Shown here piece by piece: positions 21,790 through 33,648 of a DNA stretch of 64,000 bases (positions are counted from its first letter, which is position 1; each line of letters opens with the position of its first letter). Source of the DNA: Terfezia claveryi (lineage: Eukaryota > Ascomycota > Pezizomycetes > Pezizales > Pezizaceae). The notes below the pieces were generated by a model that was given only the letters and a program-made list of their open reading frames with translations, ran no database searches and was not told the origin of the DNA. Both the position numbers and the translations under genes were made by a program. The stretch is taken from assembly GCA_015179025.1 (NCBI GenBank), contig WHUX01000066.1:62001-126000 (forward strand), in the 5' to 3' direction.

Positions 21790-23129
21790 TAATGGTTTTG
21801 GAGTAAAACTGGCGATGGCCGAACATGCACATCTAGTTAACCAATCCCTATCCCCCCTATCCCCCATGTTATCCTTATATTAAGATGGACACATTGGGTT
21901 CGGCAATTGAGTTGTACAAAGGCTGTGCAGTAATTCTTGAATGAAAGCAGCCTGCGCTCTGAAAGTTGAAATTTGGGCTTAATAGTGAGATATATATACT
22001 GGTACACTTGAACAGTTCTATGTAAACTTGATGGCAGGGTACTCACAAAGAAAAATATTCTGGTTTCTTCCGAGCGAGCAGGCCACAGCCCACGGCGGTT
22101 CCACAAACTGAAATTTGTAGTCCTGAAATTTGATCATGCAACTCAGTCCGGCAGCTGAAGCCCAAACATGTTGTTCAAGCCTAGCTAGGCTGGGGGGTGG
22201 GCTTCTTAAGACTGCACCGGTTGCAGTTGTGTAGCATATACTTTGCTTTTGTGATTCACTCATTGGCGCTCAGCCGTAGTCTCGATCCCCGTTAAGCTAC
22301 ATGAACCCAAACATTAACTTGAGGTCTTAGGAATGTTAACTACCTTGAGTCAGGGAACAACCTTCATACCCAGCTGTAGGGGTTGGCATCTTTTCCCCAC
22401 AGGGTGGTATGCCTGATCTGATTACCTATTGCATACCTGGGGTATGTGTGCGTCGCCATGGCATTAAGCTATACATATCTATTCATCATGACCAAGCCGT
22501 GGGAGGGTGGTCTACTCAATCGTTTCGGTACTTCTGAAAACCCTAACAAGTATGGATATGATGTAGGCTGACTTCGGTCTGTGTAAGAAGCTGGTATTGT
22601 CTGCGAAACCACTACTCGAGAGGGTGTGGCCGTGCGGCAGCGATAACTTCAAAGCCAAACTAGCTGTGAGTTTCTGGCCGAATGCACAGTGGCAAACTCC
22701 GAGCGGCAAGCCGTTGTCCTGGCCGGGCTGGCCCTTACCTAGTGTTAGAGGGGCGGATGTTGAGTCCGGGCCTACTAAGAATTGGAGAGCTTAGCGAGCT
22801 CCTAGTGGCCTAAGTGGTAGGTCGCGTGGCTTGCACGTGGCAAAGGGTCTTCGGCTTGCAGGTGGCAAAGTTAAAAGGCGAAAGGGTCTTTTAGCTTAGC
22901 AAGTGGCGAGCACAACAGGGACGGGTGTGCGAGGGTGATGAACGTGTTCTCGAAGAAGTGTGCAAGGAAGTATAGAGAGCAAAGAGATATAGTGCTTAGG
23001 TTTTCGACGAAATATACAAGACAGTGCTTGGGTTCTGCCCTTTCTATCTAGGTGGCAGAGGCCCCTTATATAGACATCTCGGGGATTGTCCTGACCCCCC
23101 CCACATGCTCACGGCATGAGCTTCCTAAA

Positions 23130-23245
23130 CCTCGGAGACATGATTGCAAATCAATGACGGAGATATAAGCAGCTTGGAAATCAATGATTTGAAATACGGG
23201 AAACGGAGACATGCTTGCAAATCAATGATTGGAAATCGAAGAACG
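23130..23245. repeat. Short reiterated word array
   Basis: The phrase gcaaatcaatga occurs twice and ggaaatcaatga once with related flanks (ggagacatg), giving a degenerate direct repeat of roughly 40-80 bp spacing. It lies just upstream of a LINE fragment and may belong to it. Confidence 0.5.
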
Positions 23246-23529
23246 AACATATGCCTTGAACCGGTCCTCCGTAAGAAGCAGTTATCCCATAAGTCAATAT
23301 GACCTAGCCCCAACCCTCTCGGCCATCGCTAGAACGGTGCACACACTTCCTTGTCCTGGCCAGTCTCCCTAGTCAACCCATAGGTATGAGCTAGAGGGCC
23401 CATTGCTAGACCTGCTATGGGTGATCAGTCCACGTCCTCAGTCTCAGCGGCTATCGGCTTCGGTTTTCCGCCTCTGCGTAGACCACCCTCACGTGAGACC
23501 CGTAACACCTAGAGCGCATAAGGTCCTCG

Positions 23530-24220
23530 ATGCTGGCAATCATGTGTGACTCGATTGCAGCCACACAAACGACCATGAATATCTCCCGAGGCCTCCACCG
23601 AGGAGACGAATACAGACACAACTGGCAGACCTCCTGCCCGAACGAGAATCCACCAACAAGACAACATCATCGCATGGGTACGCTCCCACATCAGCGTCCC
23701 AGGGAAGGAGCAAGCCGATAGACTAGCAGCCTTCGCGTCAGCCCTAGGAGAAGTCTCCCTAGCCCCCTCCATAGTTACTGAAGGAGGCATTAGGCAAGCC
23801 CACATCAAGCAGGCAAACACCAGCGTGTGCACATGCCGCCATGACATACAAGACGGACAACATCTGGTCTTCTCCTGCCCCGACCTTAACGACCACAGAA
23901 AACCCCTGGGGAACCGCCTGGGAGGATCTGGACCGGCCAATTTGGATCCAGGAGGAGGAAGTGAACGTTGAGACGCTGTGGAAGTCTTCTTCAGCCTTTA
24001 ATACCAGGTCCTCGCCGGAAAATCCCCATTCTGATCCAACATCGCTCTGCCTTAAGTTTGTTTTGGGGCCCCCACGGGAAAATTAAAGTCGCGGAAGGCC
24101 TGGGCCACTCGCGAGAGGCCCGAGCCCCCCAGGAAACCACCCATCTCCTGGGTCGCTTGGGCTCCACTGGGGAATATGGAATGGCTGGGCCACTCAGAAT
24201 GAGGTTCCCGGTATCTTGAT
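23530..24220 (+). pseudogene. LINE ORF2 C-terminus: RNase H tail plus CCHC region
   Basis: Frame 2 from about 23642 reads DNIIAWVRSHISVPGKEQAD, the C-terminal RNase H motif of Tad/I-type fungal LINEs, then LAAFASALG and, after a spacer, CTCRHDIQDGQHLVFSCP, the C-x-C...H...C zinc-binding end. A one-base shift near 23905 moves coding to frame 3 (TAWEDLDRPIWIQEEEVNVE), the usual tail, ending at about 24084. The reverse transcriptase and endonuclease are absent, so this is a 5'-truncated and mutated copy. Confidence 0.75.
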
Positions 24221-24654
24221 AATTTCGATGATGTGGCCGTCGGGTGAGCTCATTACCTTGAACTAGATAGATGACCTGTCCATGACCGGATGCTTAACTT
24301 GTCAACTTGTCAATATGCAATTGTGAGTACCTCGCACAAGAGGTGTATAGCATGCCTCAGACCCTCTTGCCACACGAGATAAGCTCAGGCAAGAACGTGA
24401 GCTCAGCACACAAGACATTCTTATCAAGATATTGCGCAATTTGATGTTGGTGACTCAGTGTCACTTTATTTCCCCACAATTGACCGACATGCAACTAATG
24501 CACATAGTCTTCTCCGCAAGATCATCCTTAAGCCTCACCATGATCGATATCAGCTGCTAACTATCCATAGCATACTGAACTGCTATTTGTTATCCAACCC
24601 GTGAACTACAGCAGCTCAACAAAATCTTACGTATCCAATTTGGGTGAATTGCAT

Positions 24655-24732
24655 ACATTATCCGCAGGTGATGCGAACCGCCTATCATTCAGAGAGGCTG
24701 CTCCATTAACCAATTGAGCCAGCTTGCAACTC
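24655..24732 (-). other. tRNA-like sequence (pseudo-tRNA or SINE head)
   Basis: On the minus strand TGGCTCAATTGG (24710-24721) fits a Pol III A box and GGTTCGCATC (24670-24679) is close to a B box, 30 nt apart, with a plausible D-arm. The acceptor and T stems do not pair well, so it is not a functional tRNA gene. It lies beside a LINE 3' end. Confidence 0.35.
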
Positions 24733-24743
24733 CGTGTAGATGT

Positions 24744-25230
24744 AAAAAAAATTTATTTTCAAATACTCATTATTCTTACATATATTTTATATAATAACTA
24801 TTTAGAGTATTATTTAAGACCATGATGAGCCACCCAGAAACTCAGGATAAGGCAATTAATCTGCCATATCCGGCGCCTATATACCACAAACTAAATGAAC
24901 TCGAATCCCAATTGTAAAAGGAAAGCAAATAAACTCAAGTGAAGTGGAACCCCTATTCTGCTATTAGCCGGCTGGTGCCAGATGGCCTCAAGAGGCCGAC
25001 TGAAGCCCGCCCTAACCGAACCCACATGAAATATAAAATAAAAAATAAAAAATAAACTCAAGTGAAGTGGGACTCCCATGTGCCGAATGACTCCAAGAAG
25101 CCTGACTGTGCCTTTTCACATCAGGGTTCCCCTCTTCCAGAGAGCTTTGTGTTAAAGCAAACCGAAGAAAGCCTCTAAGCCTATTATCTCGTTCCAAACA
25201 AAATCCTCCACGGAGGGCACAATACATGTT
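24744..25230 (-). mobile_element. 5'-truncated LINE copy, 3' end with tail
   Basis: The minus-strand orientation is shown by a T-rich tract (24746-24770) followed by tactcatta, the complement of the family's taatgagta terminus, then gatgagccaccc and caattaatctgcc, as in the copies at 37.1 and 54.9 kb. A unit containing caagtgaagtgg occurs twice (about 24937 and 25059), a local duplication of the 3' UTR. No coding remains. Confidence 0.7.
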
Positions 25231-25451
25231 GCCGGCCCTTCTTCTTAATGTTCAATTTCATTTGTACATTACTCCCACTTTGTATTCCATTTCATACTTT
25301 ATTCCACGTTGTATCTAGTATATATCAAAATTTAACTTACTTGGGTAATTATATTATGTGCTCCCGTGTTCTCGACAACAAACCGTTCTCGCAGCAGGCC
25401 CAAGCCTCTCGCTAATATTGAGTTCTCGGGGAACATTCAGATAAATTGAGG

Positions 25452-25528
25452 AATGGAGACAAGAATAATGGGACCGCATAGGGGTAACAAGAATTTCAAA
25501 AAAAAAAAAAAAAAATGGAGACAAGAAG
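25452..25528 (+). mobile_element. 49-bp LINE-tail micro-insertion with 14-bp target duplication
   Basis: The 14-bp AATGGAGACAAGAA occurs at 25452-25465 and 25515-25528. Between them is TAATGGGACCGCATAGGGG, a short spacer and an A run, that is, only the last ~30 bases of the LINE 3' end plus its poly(A). This is direct evidence of target-primed insertion. Another tail-like piece (ttactgggaccgca...) follows at 25545-25590. Confidence 0.85.
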
Positions 25529-25951
25529 CATGAAAAGGAATCAACTTACTGGGACCGCATTGAGTACGGATTATTTTAAAAATGAAGTTCCTTCAAGCTA
25601 AGCTACACTCCTTATAACCCTCAGCCTGAAGTCCGGCCTATGCAAGTATATCTACATATGTATGCCGCCATGCGGTATGCCATACTCACACCACATACAT
25701 ATATGATATGAAATATTTATTCGATATAAGAAGAAGCAACAAAATTCCCAAATTTCGCTAGCGCTGTTGGGTTGGGAATTTACTGAATACGCATCGCAGC
25801 GGTATATCGGTCGGTACCAGTAACTTGAAAGTTCGTTCATTGTACCCCCTTGGCACTCGGGCCTTGTGTTGTCTCTTTGGACTGCCCCGCTAATTTCTGT
25901 ACTAACTAGCAAGTATAAGTTATGGTAGTTAGAAATATCGAATATAAATTG

Positions 25952-26405
25952 AGAGGTTTTGCACTAACGGTAGCTATCTTATAGGTGACCGATGTTCTTA
26001 TAGGTAACCTATGTAGCGTACTTGTATGTACCCCAGTAGGCACGGAAATAAAAACCAGAGGTTAAGCAGTCCTAAGCATACCCCTCCTATCTCTCCTTAG
26101 TACTTAATCAACAACGTGCGCGTGCAACAACATACCTACCATGGCGGATTACATGCTTATGTGGGGGGTTAATGACATTTGGGACTTGCGGGGGTGGATT
26201 CGAACATGCCAGGTGTGCGGAACAAGGACTTTGCATGTTGCTCTACCAGCTACATGTCTTGTTGCCTATAGGGTTTGTGCTCTGTAATATTTTGTTATTT
26301 GATATAATTGAGACTTATGTACATCATACGTGGTACGGTATCTTTGCCAAAATGGGACTCTAACCTTGTTCAGAAGTTTGTTATGAAAGATAGTTCGAGA
26401 ATATC
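25952..26405 (-). repeat. Dispersed repeat with A and B boxes, copy 2 (tRNA-derived SINE candidate)
   Basis: Inverse copy of 18300-18812. On the minus strand TAGCTGGTAGAGC (26240-26252) and GTTCGAATCC (26196-26205), 34 nt apart, match Pol III A and B boxes, with CATGC-type stems as in a tRNA. The tRNA-like part is about 130 bp inside the repeat boundary, so the unit is either a composite SINE or a repeat that captured a tRNA. Confidence 0.65.
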
Positions 26406-26524
26406 TTTTGATCCCTGAGCATAACCCCAGCTTATGCATTATTAGCTAGTCGCGTTACTGTTGGTTACAAGCTATTATCTCATGAACACCTAACTCAACC
26501 TTCTCCTGGCTCATAAATTTCGGC

Positions 26525-26830
26525 AACAGGTGCTAGAATCAGATTATGTTCGATTTGTTATCTGATTCTAGTAACAATTTCGCATGTTCTGAGCGCAAAA
26601 CTCTCTGGCTGTGTGTAGAATCAGATACAAAAAATGCGTGCTATGACTTTCTAGGATTATCTGTTTCTACAAACAGCCATTGGATTTGATGCCTGACAAC
26701 CTAGTATTATCTGATTCTACTCACAGCCTGAGGGTCTTTGGGCAAAAATCGTTACTAGAATCAGATAAGCTAACGGTAAAGTACAGATTATCTAATTTTT
26801 CTGTCCACACAAAGCCCCTGTGCTGGCATT
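26525..26830. repeat. Cluster of TTATCTGATTCTA inverted-repeat words
   Basis: The word TTATCTGATTCTA or its complement, exact or near-exact, occurs about seven times: near 26531, 26549, 26617, 26655, 26705, 26757 and 26788. Several are followed by a ca-cagcc word and pair to make small inverted-repeat units (for example 26549 with 26617; 26705 with 26757). Isolated cousins lie near 29267, 29364 and 30335. This fits nested copies of a tiny MITE family. Confidence 0.6.
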
Positions 26831-29800
26831 CAGCACCCTCTGCATGGACCATAGCCTCCGCAATAGCAACAGCCTGGAGTCACGGAGTATCTCCCTCATG
26901 GACTACCAAGGTACGGTATACCAGACGTCAACGCGGCGACCGCAGTTACAATCGGGACGCTGCGATGTGTAGGGTGATTTCAGTGGGGCCAGAAGGGCTT
27001 ATGGGGGACGGGATGGTGCAGACATGCACTGTGAAGTATGTAATAAGCGGCAGATGAGGGGGTCTGGAAAAATAAGGAGGTGAGGGGGGCAAGGAGGACG
27101 GGTTCGAATTTCTGTAGTCTAGTGGGGAATATTCTTTGGAATGCAGGAATATTTCTCTGGATGCTACTATTGGCGTGGGAATTGGTTCTGGACTGGCAAC
27201 TAGTGGGGGAATAAGTCTGTTCACTTCATCTATACCCTGGTTCCTCGAATTTCTTCTGTGCTATGCATTTGAGCTGGACTGTGGAGTCGTTTCGATGACG
27301 GTTGGAGTTGTGATTTAGGGTAATAACGAACCCATAATTGTTCTTGGTATAGATAACCTAGGCCCTAAGCCCATTAATCCCATGGTTCTTATTCCAGTTT
27401 GTATGGTGGGCGTTTTCATTCTCCCCAACGACAAAGGCTTCAGGCACCTCCTTTCATGTAAACATACAGTAGATGAATTTTTTGAGCATTCCTGTCACAA
27501 TTTTCGAACCAAGACTATTCGTCAAATTGGTTATAAATACTTGCTACATGCTCGGATTGATATCATCGGTTGGGTTGTAGTGGCGGAAAAGACTGTCAAA
27601 GCCGTCGTCTGTATCCGAAGGTAAAGTCCACTACCGAAAGTCGATTAAGTGGTATTATCATCTCTTGAACTGGTGTTTCCTGAGCTTAGTGCCTAGTTAC
27701 ATATCTATTTTAGATCCTAACTAAGCATGGCTTCATGTTATGTAGTTCTCGTGGGTTCTCCCAAAATCCTGATGATTGCATTACCCCGAACCTTTCGGAT
27801 ATGGTAAACATCTTCGCTATTGGTTGCAACCTTTCCTAGACTCCCTCATGGGATCCAACAATATATCAGTAATAGAAAGATGTGAATATATCCAACCAAG
27901 TACGTGAAATAGTAGGTCCTTTGATCTATTTTCTGTAATGAACACTAATATTCTCAAAATCATGTACTGATAGATGTGTGTACTACAAGGCAATTGAAGA
28001 TCATCATACTAAGGTCCAACGAATTACCAATGAATGTAACGCTTAGCTCCTGTGATATACATAGCCAACTACATGAAACACTACGAATCACATCAATTAG
28101 AAGTCAACTCTATCCACAAAGTTGTATCAGTACTCCTCTAATTAATTAAAACAACTTAGGTACAGTACTCCCATACAAAATTACCATAAATCTCCAACTT
28201 GAAAAGTTGGCCGAGGCCTATAAAGAGCAAAGTTTGCTTTCTAGTACACCTCCATATGTGAGTGTGAATCACCTATGTGGTTTAGCTGACTACCATATTT
28301 AGCAAGAGTGGGCTAGCTAAAGTGCTCGGAGGGAGCTCGGCATCTACCGCCATTACTATAGCGACTCGGACAAGTTTGTATTGGAAAGACTACCCACTAT
28401 GTTGATCTGGGTGACCGCTATGTATGTGCAAATTACTCTCTAGCGTCCTGGTTCTGAATCTCAGGGGGAAAAAAGGCAAGCTCCATTGATGTCGACAGTG
28501 GGGCTTTCAGTCAATGAGGGCCGCTGAGATATCGACATATTGTGCATGAAATATCGGCTATTGTTAACAAGAGAGTAACAACGGTAGAACAATTGAACGA
28601 TAGCATTTATGCATGATCTGTCGATATCGAAAGGTTACACTGGTAAATCTCAAATCACGCTCTGTTTGGTGCCAATATCGACAGTGGCAACTAAGGCTAA
28701 TGAAGTCCCGGAATATTATCGATTACACAGCCCACACTAGATATACTGTATCAAGATGAAAACCAAACTCGTAATTGAACAGCTCATGAAAGATGCTAAA
28801 GATGCCGCTGAGTTTGTCCCTTATATAAAGACTATGGATACTTACTCAGCTTGCTCAATTATTCCACGGTACCAGTAGACAGCACAAGCCTCCACCGAGA
28901 TTTAATATGTAAAAAATGCCGTAGTAATCAGGGATCACATATCTTGCTTAGAATCTTGTTTTTGTTCAGATCTCCAGAGGTGAGAGGTGGGTTTGGGTTC
29001 GCCGGATTAAAGTCTAGGCCATCTGATCTCAATTAATTTACCATCGATGTTTTGTGCGCCTTTTTAGATTGCACATTGGCAGGTGGCTGTTTCCTACTAC
29101 ATATACTGCAGCAGTTGTAATAACGAATAAGGTTAAACAGTTGCAAATTTAATATCTACCTTAGTCTCCGAGAAATTAAGTGGTCACCGATCTCCATGGT
29201 GATCAGATGATCTCTCCAGGTGATCGATCTCGAGACTGTGATCTCCGAGGCCAGAAAAAGAATCAGATAAACCAACAACCTAACTCTCTACGAGAGGCTT
29301 GTGCCAACCAGACTACAACCTAACGTGACGTCATATGGAACATAAATATTTGTACTACTGCTATTATCTGATCCTACATGCAGCCAAAAAGTCCACGCTC
29401 CCAAATTAGACTTGGCAGTCCCTCTCGAACATCTTAAAAGTAATTCTATCTACTTACTTTAAAACCCATGACTAACTTAGCCTAGGCATATCTAACCAAG
29501 CTATAAGATAGAAGCATACTACAACAGTGGACCTGATTGACCTAAACGATATGTACATATGTATATTTACTGTAGTACCATGAAAGCTACTGGTTCACTA
29601 TCGACCCCTATCTCAAATTTTCCTCTTCGACTCCTCTGTTATTCTCTTTGACTCTGTTATTCTCTGGCTCGTGGATTCCAAGATCAACTCTAATTGAATA
29701 TACCGAATGATCTGATGAACAGGCTTCCCACATCTGATTTTCAATGGTATGTTGGGAGTTTTCCCGCTCGCTTATTTGGGTTATAAGCAAGCATGGTGAT

Positions 29801-30880
29801 GACCCCATGAGGAAGAGTTGCACGTGGCATGCAGTCATGATGTAGTAAGGGAACAAAACGGAAACTGAAGTCTTACTATATTTCTTTTCCTACTATTCAC
29901 ATCGATATCACTTTGCGGAAGTAGTGTCAGAACCAAAAACGAACCACACATCGATATTCTTAAGAAATCTTCAGAGAATTACATCAATCGAGCTCCACAG
30001 TAGGAGTGATCGTAAATGGCGGATGGTAAAAAGGAATCCACCGAGTACCAGTCAAAACACACCAATGGTCGAGGGGTGGTATTACATCTGGCAAACCTCT
30101 CCCTTTGCATCAGAATCACCTGAGCTAGAGACGGGTATCCTAGCAAGCATTCAGGTCACGATTGAAATCAAAAGTGCCCAAAAGGGTCTTAAGCGAGAAG
30201 AAACTGTACCATACTGACCACACCATGTTGGAGAACGTATGGGAAGAATTTTGAGAATTTTGGAAGATTGTGCAAAAACTTGTGGATGTTGCCACCCAGG
30301 CATGGTTGTATATTGGTATGGCACGCTGCAGTACAGATTATCTACTTGTAGAATTTGGTCGTTTACTGTGTTTATTTGTATATCTATCTCGTGCAGATAA
30401 AATTATCTAACATACAGTCATAAACATATCCCAACTTCGAAATTCAAAGCATAAAAGGGGGAGTTATATCCAGTATAATAATAAAAAATACACATACAAG
30501 TTCAGAAGCCTAAGTTCAGAAATTCCGCATGTCAAGTTCATTTCCGATGCCATCTATGTATTACTTCGCTAGGTATTATAACCTATCACAGCCTACCCTC
30601 ACAACCGATTCGTTTCTAATTAACTTGCTTCCCCGGGACAGTACATGTTGTTGGTATACGGAGTACTATTACTGGATATATCAATAGATCCTCACTCATA
30701 TATTCCAACACTGCAGTTGTCTTACAGTTCCAAAGTATATGTAAAAATGTAATCATGAGTTCATATCTTGACGCTAGGATATAAAAAATACAATCGCGCA
30801 CTGAGACAAACAACAGTGATTGCCAACCTTTTGGACCCTCCTCAATTAACATCCCAAAAACAATACACTACCCTGCCTCT
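26831..30880. other. Gene-free intergenic DNA
   Basis: No protein gene, RNA gene or complete mobile element could be supported. Weak frames exist at 26680-27057 and 29924-30217 on the plus strand without recognisable domains. Isolated short repeat words lie near 29267, 29310 and 29364. Confidence 0.4.
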
Positions 30881-30885
30881 CCCTC

Positions 30886-32640
30886 CTACCTCCTCCCACC
30901 CTTCCACCCCGCGGTTTCCGAATTAATACTATCTCCCCCCAAGGATGGATCCTTCTCCGTCTCACTTCCCATCTCTATCTCATCCGCCTTAATCTTCGTC
31001 CCCCCAGTCTGCAACGACCTCCACCCGCTATTCCTAACCGACGCAGGTGTAGGATTTCTAAGTGTATCCAACACTGCCAATGCTTCATGCTGGAACAGCC
31101 CTGCCACAGTATCTCTTAACACGTCGATTTCCCCTCGGAGGAGAGTGAGCTGCGTGTGGATCGTGAAGAGCGATTCGCGGAAGGTGAAGACTATAGAGAA
31201 ATATTATTAGTATGTGTAGATTTTGAATTTTGAATATTGGAGTTTAGGGGGGGGGAAGAGAGGAGGGGATTACGGCTGTCATGGTTGGAGTTGGGTTTGG
31301 GGTTGGTGGGGTTAATAGTATCAGGGATGGTTATTTGTTGCTCAGGAGTGGTGATTGCTGTAACGTTGGTAGTAGCATTCGGGTTAGTGTTCGGGTTGGT
31401 GCGGCGTCGTATTTGTTTTTGTTTTTGATTTGATGAGCGAGATGTCGAGGTCGAGATTGAGGTCGTAGTGGGGATCTGGGGCTGAAGTTGAGGCTTCTTG
31501 TTCGGGCTTGACTCGGGTGGGGGTGGTGCAGGACTATCGCTTGGACTCCGACTCCGGGGGCGTTTTCTGGTTAGATATCTGTTGGATTTCCGTTGTACTC
31601 TGTCACCACCTTTCTCGCCGACTCGTCCTGATGCTGATCCACCTCCATCCACATACGGCGGTGGCGGAATGTCGACCTCCGGCATCGGTTCCTCACGTTC
31701 TGCCAGCGCCGTAGCAGCAGCAACCCCGACGTTGACATTAATATCCCCTCCCGCCCTCACCCCCTTCAGCACCACCTTGTTCACCGCCATCCCCGCTGCC
31801 CCTCTACTAACCTCCCTCTTCACCTTCTTCGTTTTCTAGACACATTAGATTAGTACCCCCAAGCATCGTGAGCTTTCGGTCCGAGGAAAGTCCCCCCCTT
31901 GACTGGCATTGTCACAGCGCTGGTATTGGGGTCTTTCTTCTCGTAGCAGGCTTCACGGTTTGGTTGGGGCCTGGTAGGTGGAGAAGGCCGTACGGGGAAT
32001 TTTGGTGGGGGCAGAATGGGGTGGGTGTCTGAGCTGCTCTCTCTCACATCAAATCAGGGAAAAACAAGCCAACCTCATGACGCCGAATACCATATCGCCA
32101 CCGCATCGCACCACAACGTCATGGTGTAGTGCGGTAGGGATGGGATGTGATGCCGGGGGATGAGGTTGGATGGACTGATTTTCCAGAATTTGAATGATTC
32201 GATGGGCCAGACACAATAAACCCACATCCGCCCCCAGCGGTGATCCACGGGCTCAAACACCAGCCTACCAGGTGTCTCCTTTCAAAAGGAAAAATGGAAT
32301 CAAAAATCAAATGAGAACATACAGATATAGCATCCCTCGCCCTTTTCCTCATCGTTTCATCCACCTCCTGCGTATTTTCACCCCTATGATCATCGGCAAA
32401 ACGCGTGAGTATTCTTTCCCACAAGTCATACCGTTCCGCACTGTCTGCAGGGAAGCCAGGATCGCACGAGTGGTGCTGGACCCAGCGGCCAAAGTTGAAG
32501 TCTGTAGTACCGCGACCGCGGCGGTAAGGGAGGTGAAAGTAGGCTGTGAATTCGAGGGGAGTTTCTCGTCGGATATTTTGTCGCTGAGGTTTAAATCTGC
32601 AGCAGACATTTCCTTTTTTATTTCTTGCCAGAAGTGAACT
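30886..32640 (-). CDS. Probable six-exon gene of unknown function
   Basis: A consistent minus-strand model: first exon open from about 32640 to 32323, then 32278-32091, 32033-31916, 31835-31274 and 31190-30886, with introns of 44, 57, 80 and 83 nt. Phases agree at every junction; donors are GTATGT, GTATTC, GTGACA and GTAATC, with CTAAT branch words before two acceptors. The true start is unresolved and an upstream exon is likely, making six. The N-terminal part (FHLPYRRGRGTTDFNFGRWV; DLWERILTRFADDH; RLVFEPVDHRWGRMWVY) looks globular, the middle is Pro/Ser/Thr/Asn-rich and basic (RKRPRSRSPSDSP, nuclear-localisation-like), and the C-terminus is an amphipathic helix (FTIHTQLTLLRGEIDVLRDT) with an acidic tail. 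I do not recognise the family. Part of the model could be wrong; a competing frame (ATG at 32609) overlaps the first exon. Confidence 0.5.
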
Positions 32641-33019
32641 CTTTGGAGGGCGGAGAGAGAAATTGCTTGCGGGGGGATTGGTAGGTATTTACTAGCATTC
32701 AAGGCATTGTGACACGCTTGTTGTCGCCAGCAATTTGATTGGTTGCAGTCCCTATGCAGTCGCTTTGGGTGATGAGGATGTCGTCGTGCATATTGGCCAG
32801 GTTGTGTCACAAGATAATTGGTTGGCTTCGTGCGGCTGCCTGCGGGTGATGGCTGTTTTGTTTGTTGCCATGTTGATTTTTCCTGTTTCCATAACTACGG
32901 AATGTAAAGACCCTACTTGTACATACATAAACCAATGCTTGCATCCGGAACAATACCTATTCTTGACGATCGATATTACAACCCGACTACCGCATCCACT
33001 GGTGAGCAAGAGACCTGGT

Positions 33020-33213
33020 CAGTTTAGAGACATAGGTCGAGCTTATGCAGTAAGTGACACTACAACGGTCCATTTTTTGGGGAAAAAGTGCACAAGGTAT
33101 CCGAGCGCAAAAATAGGGTGGATGATACCGTACAATCTGAGCTACAAGAGACCTTTTTTTGGGACCGTTGTAGTGTCACTTACTGCATAAGCTCGACCTA
33201 TGTCTCTAAACTG
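33020..33213. mobile_element. Foldback/MITE element 1
   Basis: A 194-bp element with perfect 52-bp inverted ends (33020-33071 and 33162-33213) around a short core that contains gtatccgagcgcaaaa. The end word cagtttag...acataggtcgagc is shared with element 2 at 33649-34274. No reading frame. Confidence 0.9.
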
Positions 33214-33554
33214 AATTGTTGCTGCCTCCGGGCGTCCGGTGCGTCCTATGCTTTCTATTATTGCCAACTACCAGTTGCTTGTGTACATCCTATCGATAAA
33301 ATTTCCCACCAGAACCAACCAGTAGAATCACTGGCAGAATGACTGGCAGAATCACCGATACAATCACTGGCAGCATTACCTCTAGAGTTACCTATAGGTA
33401 ATCAAGCCTATATACGTACTGTGACCGACAGAATTGCTACGATAATCTCAACTATACTACATACAGCTATTTCCCCCCTACGTCCTAGATTAAGTAAACA
33501 GCTGGAGGAGCTCAATAATCCAACGGTAGGGGGCTTTTTCTATGGCGATTGGAG

Positions 33555-33625
33555 TAATTTCTAAGACACCGTGCGGAGCAGGTTCTAAGACAGCGTGCGG
33601 AACAGGTTCTAAGACAGTGCAGTGC
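33555..33625 (+). repeat. Short tandem repeat
   Basis: Three degenerate copies of a ~26-bp unit containing ttctaagacagcgtgcgga, directly before foldback element 2. Confidence 0.7.
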
Positions 33626-33648
33626 GTACTGTAGCGAGACTGGTGCGT

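Noticed and set aside
22795..22870. A-box-like TGGCCTAAGTGG followed by a TTGCACG loop, resembling a tRNA.
   Set aside because: No proper T-arm or acceptor stem could be formed.
26680..27057. 125-codon plus-strand frame.
   Set aside because: Its 5' part is composed of the TTATCTGATTCTA repeats; no domain in the rest.
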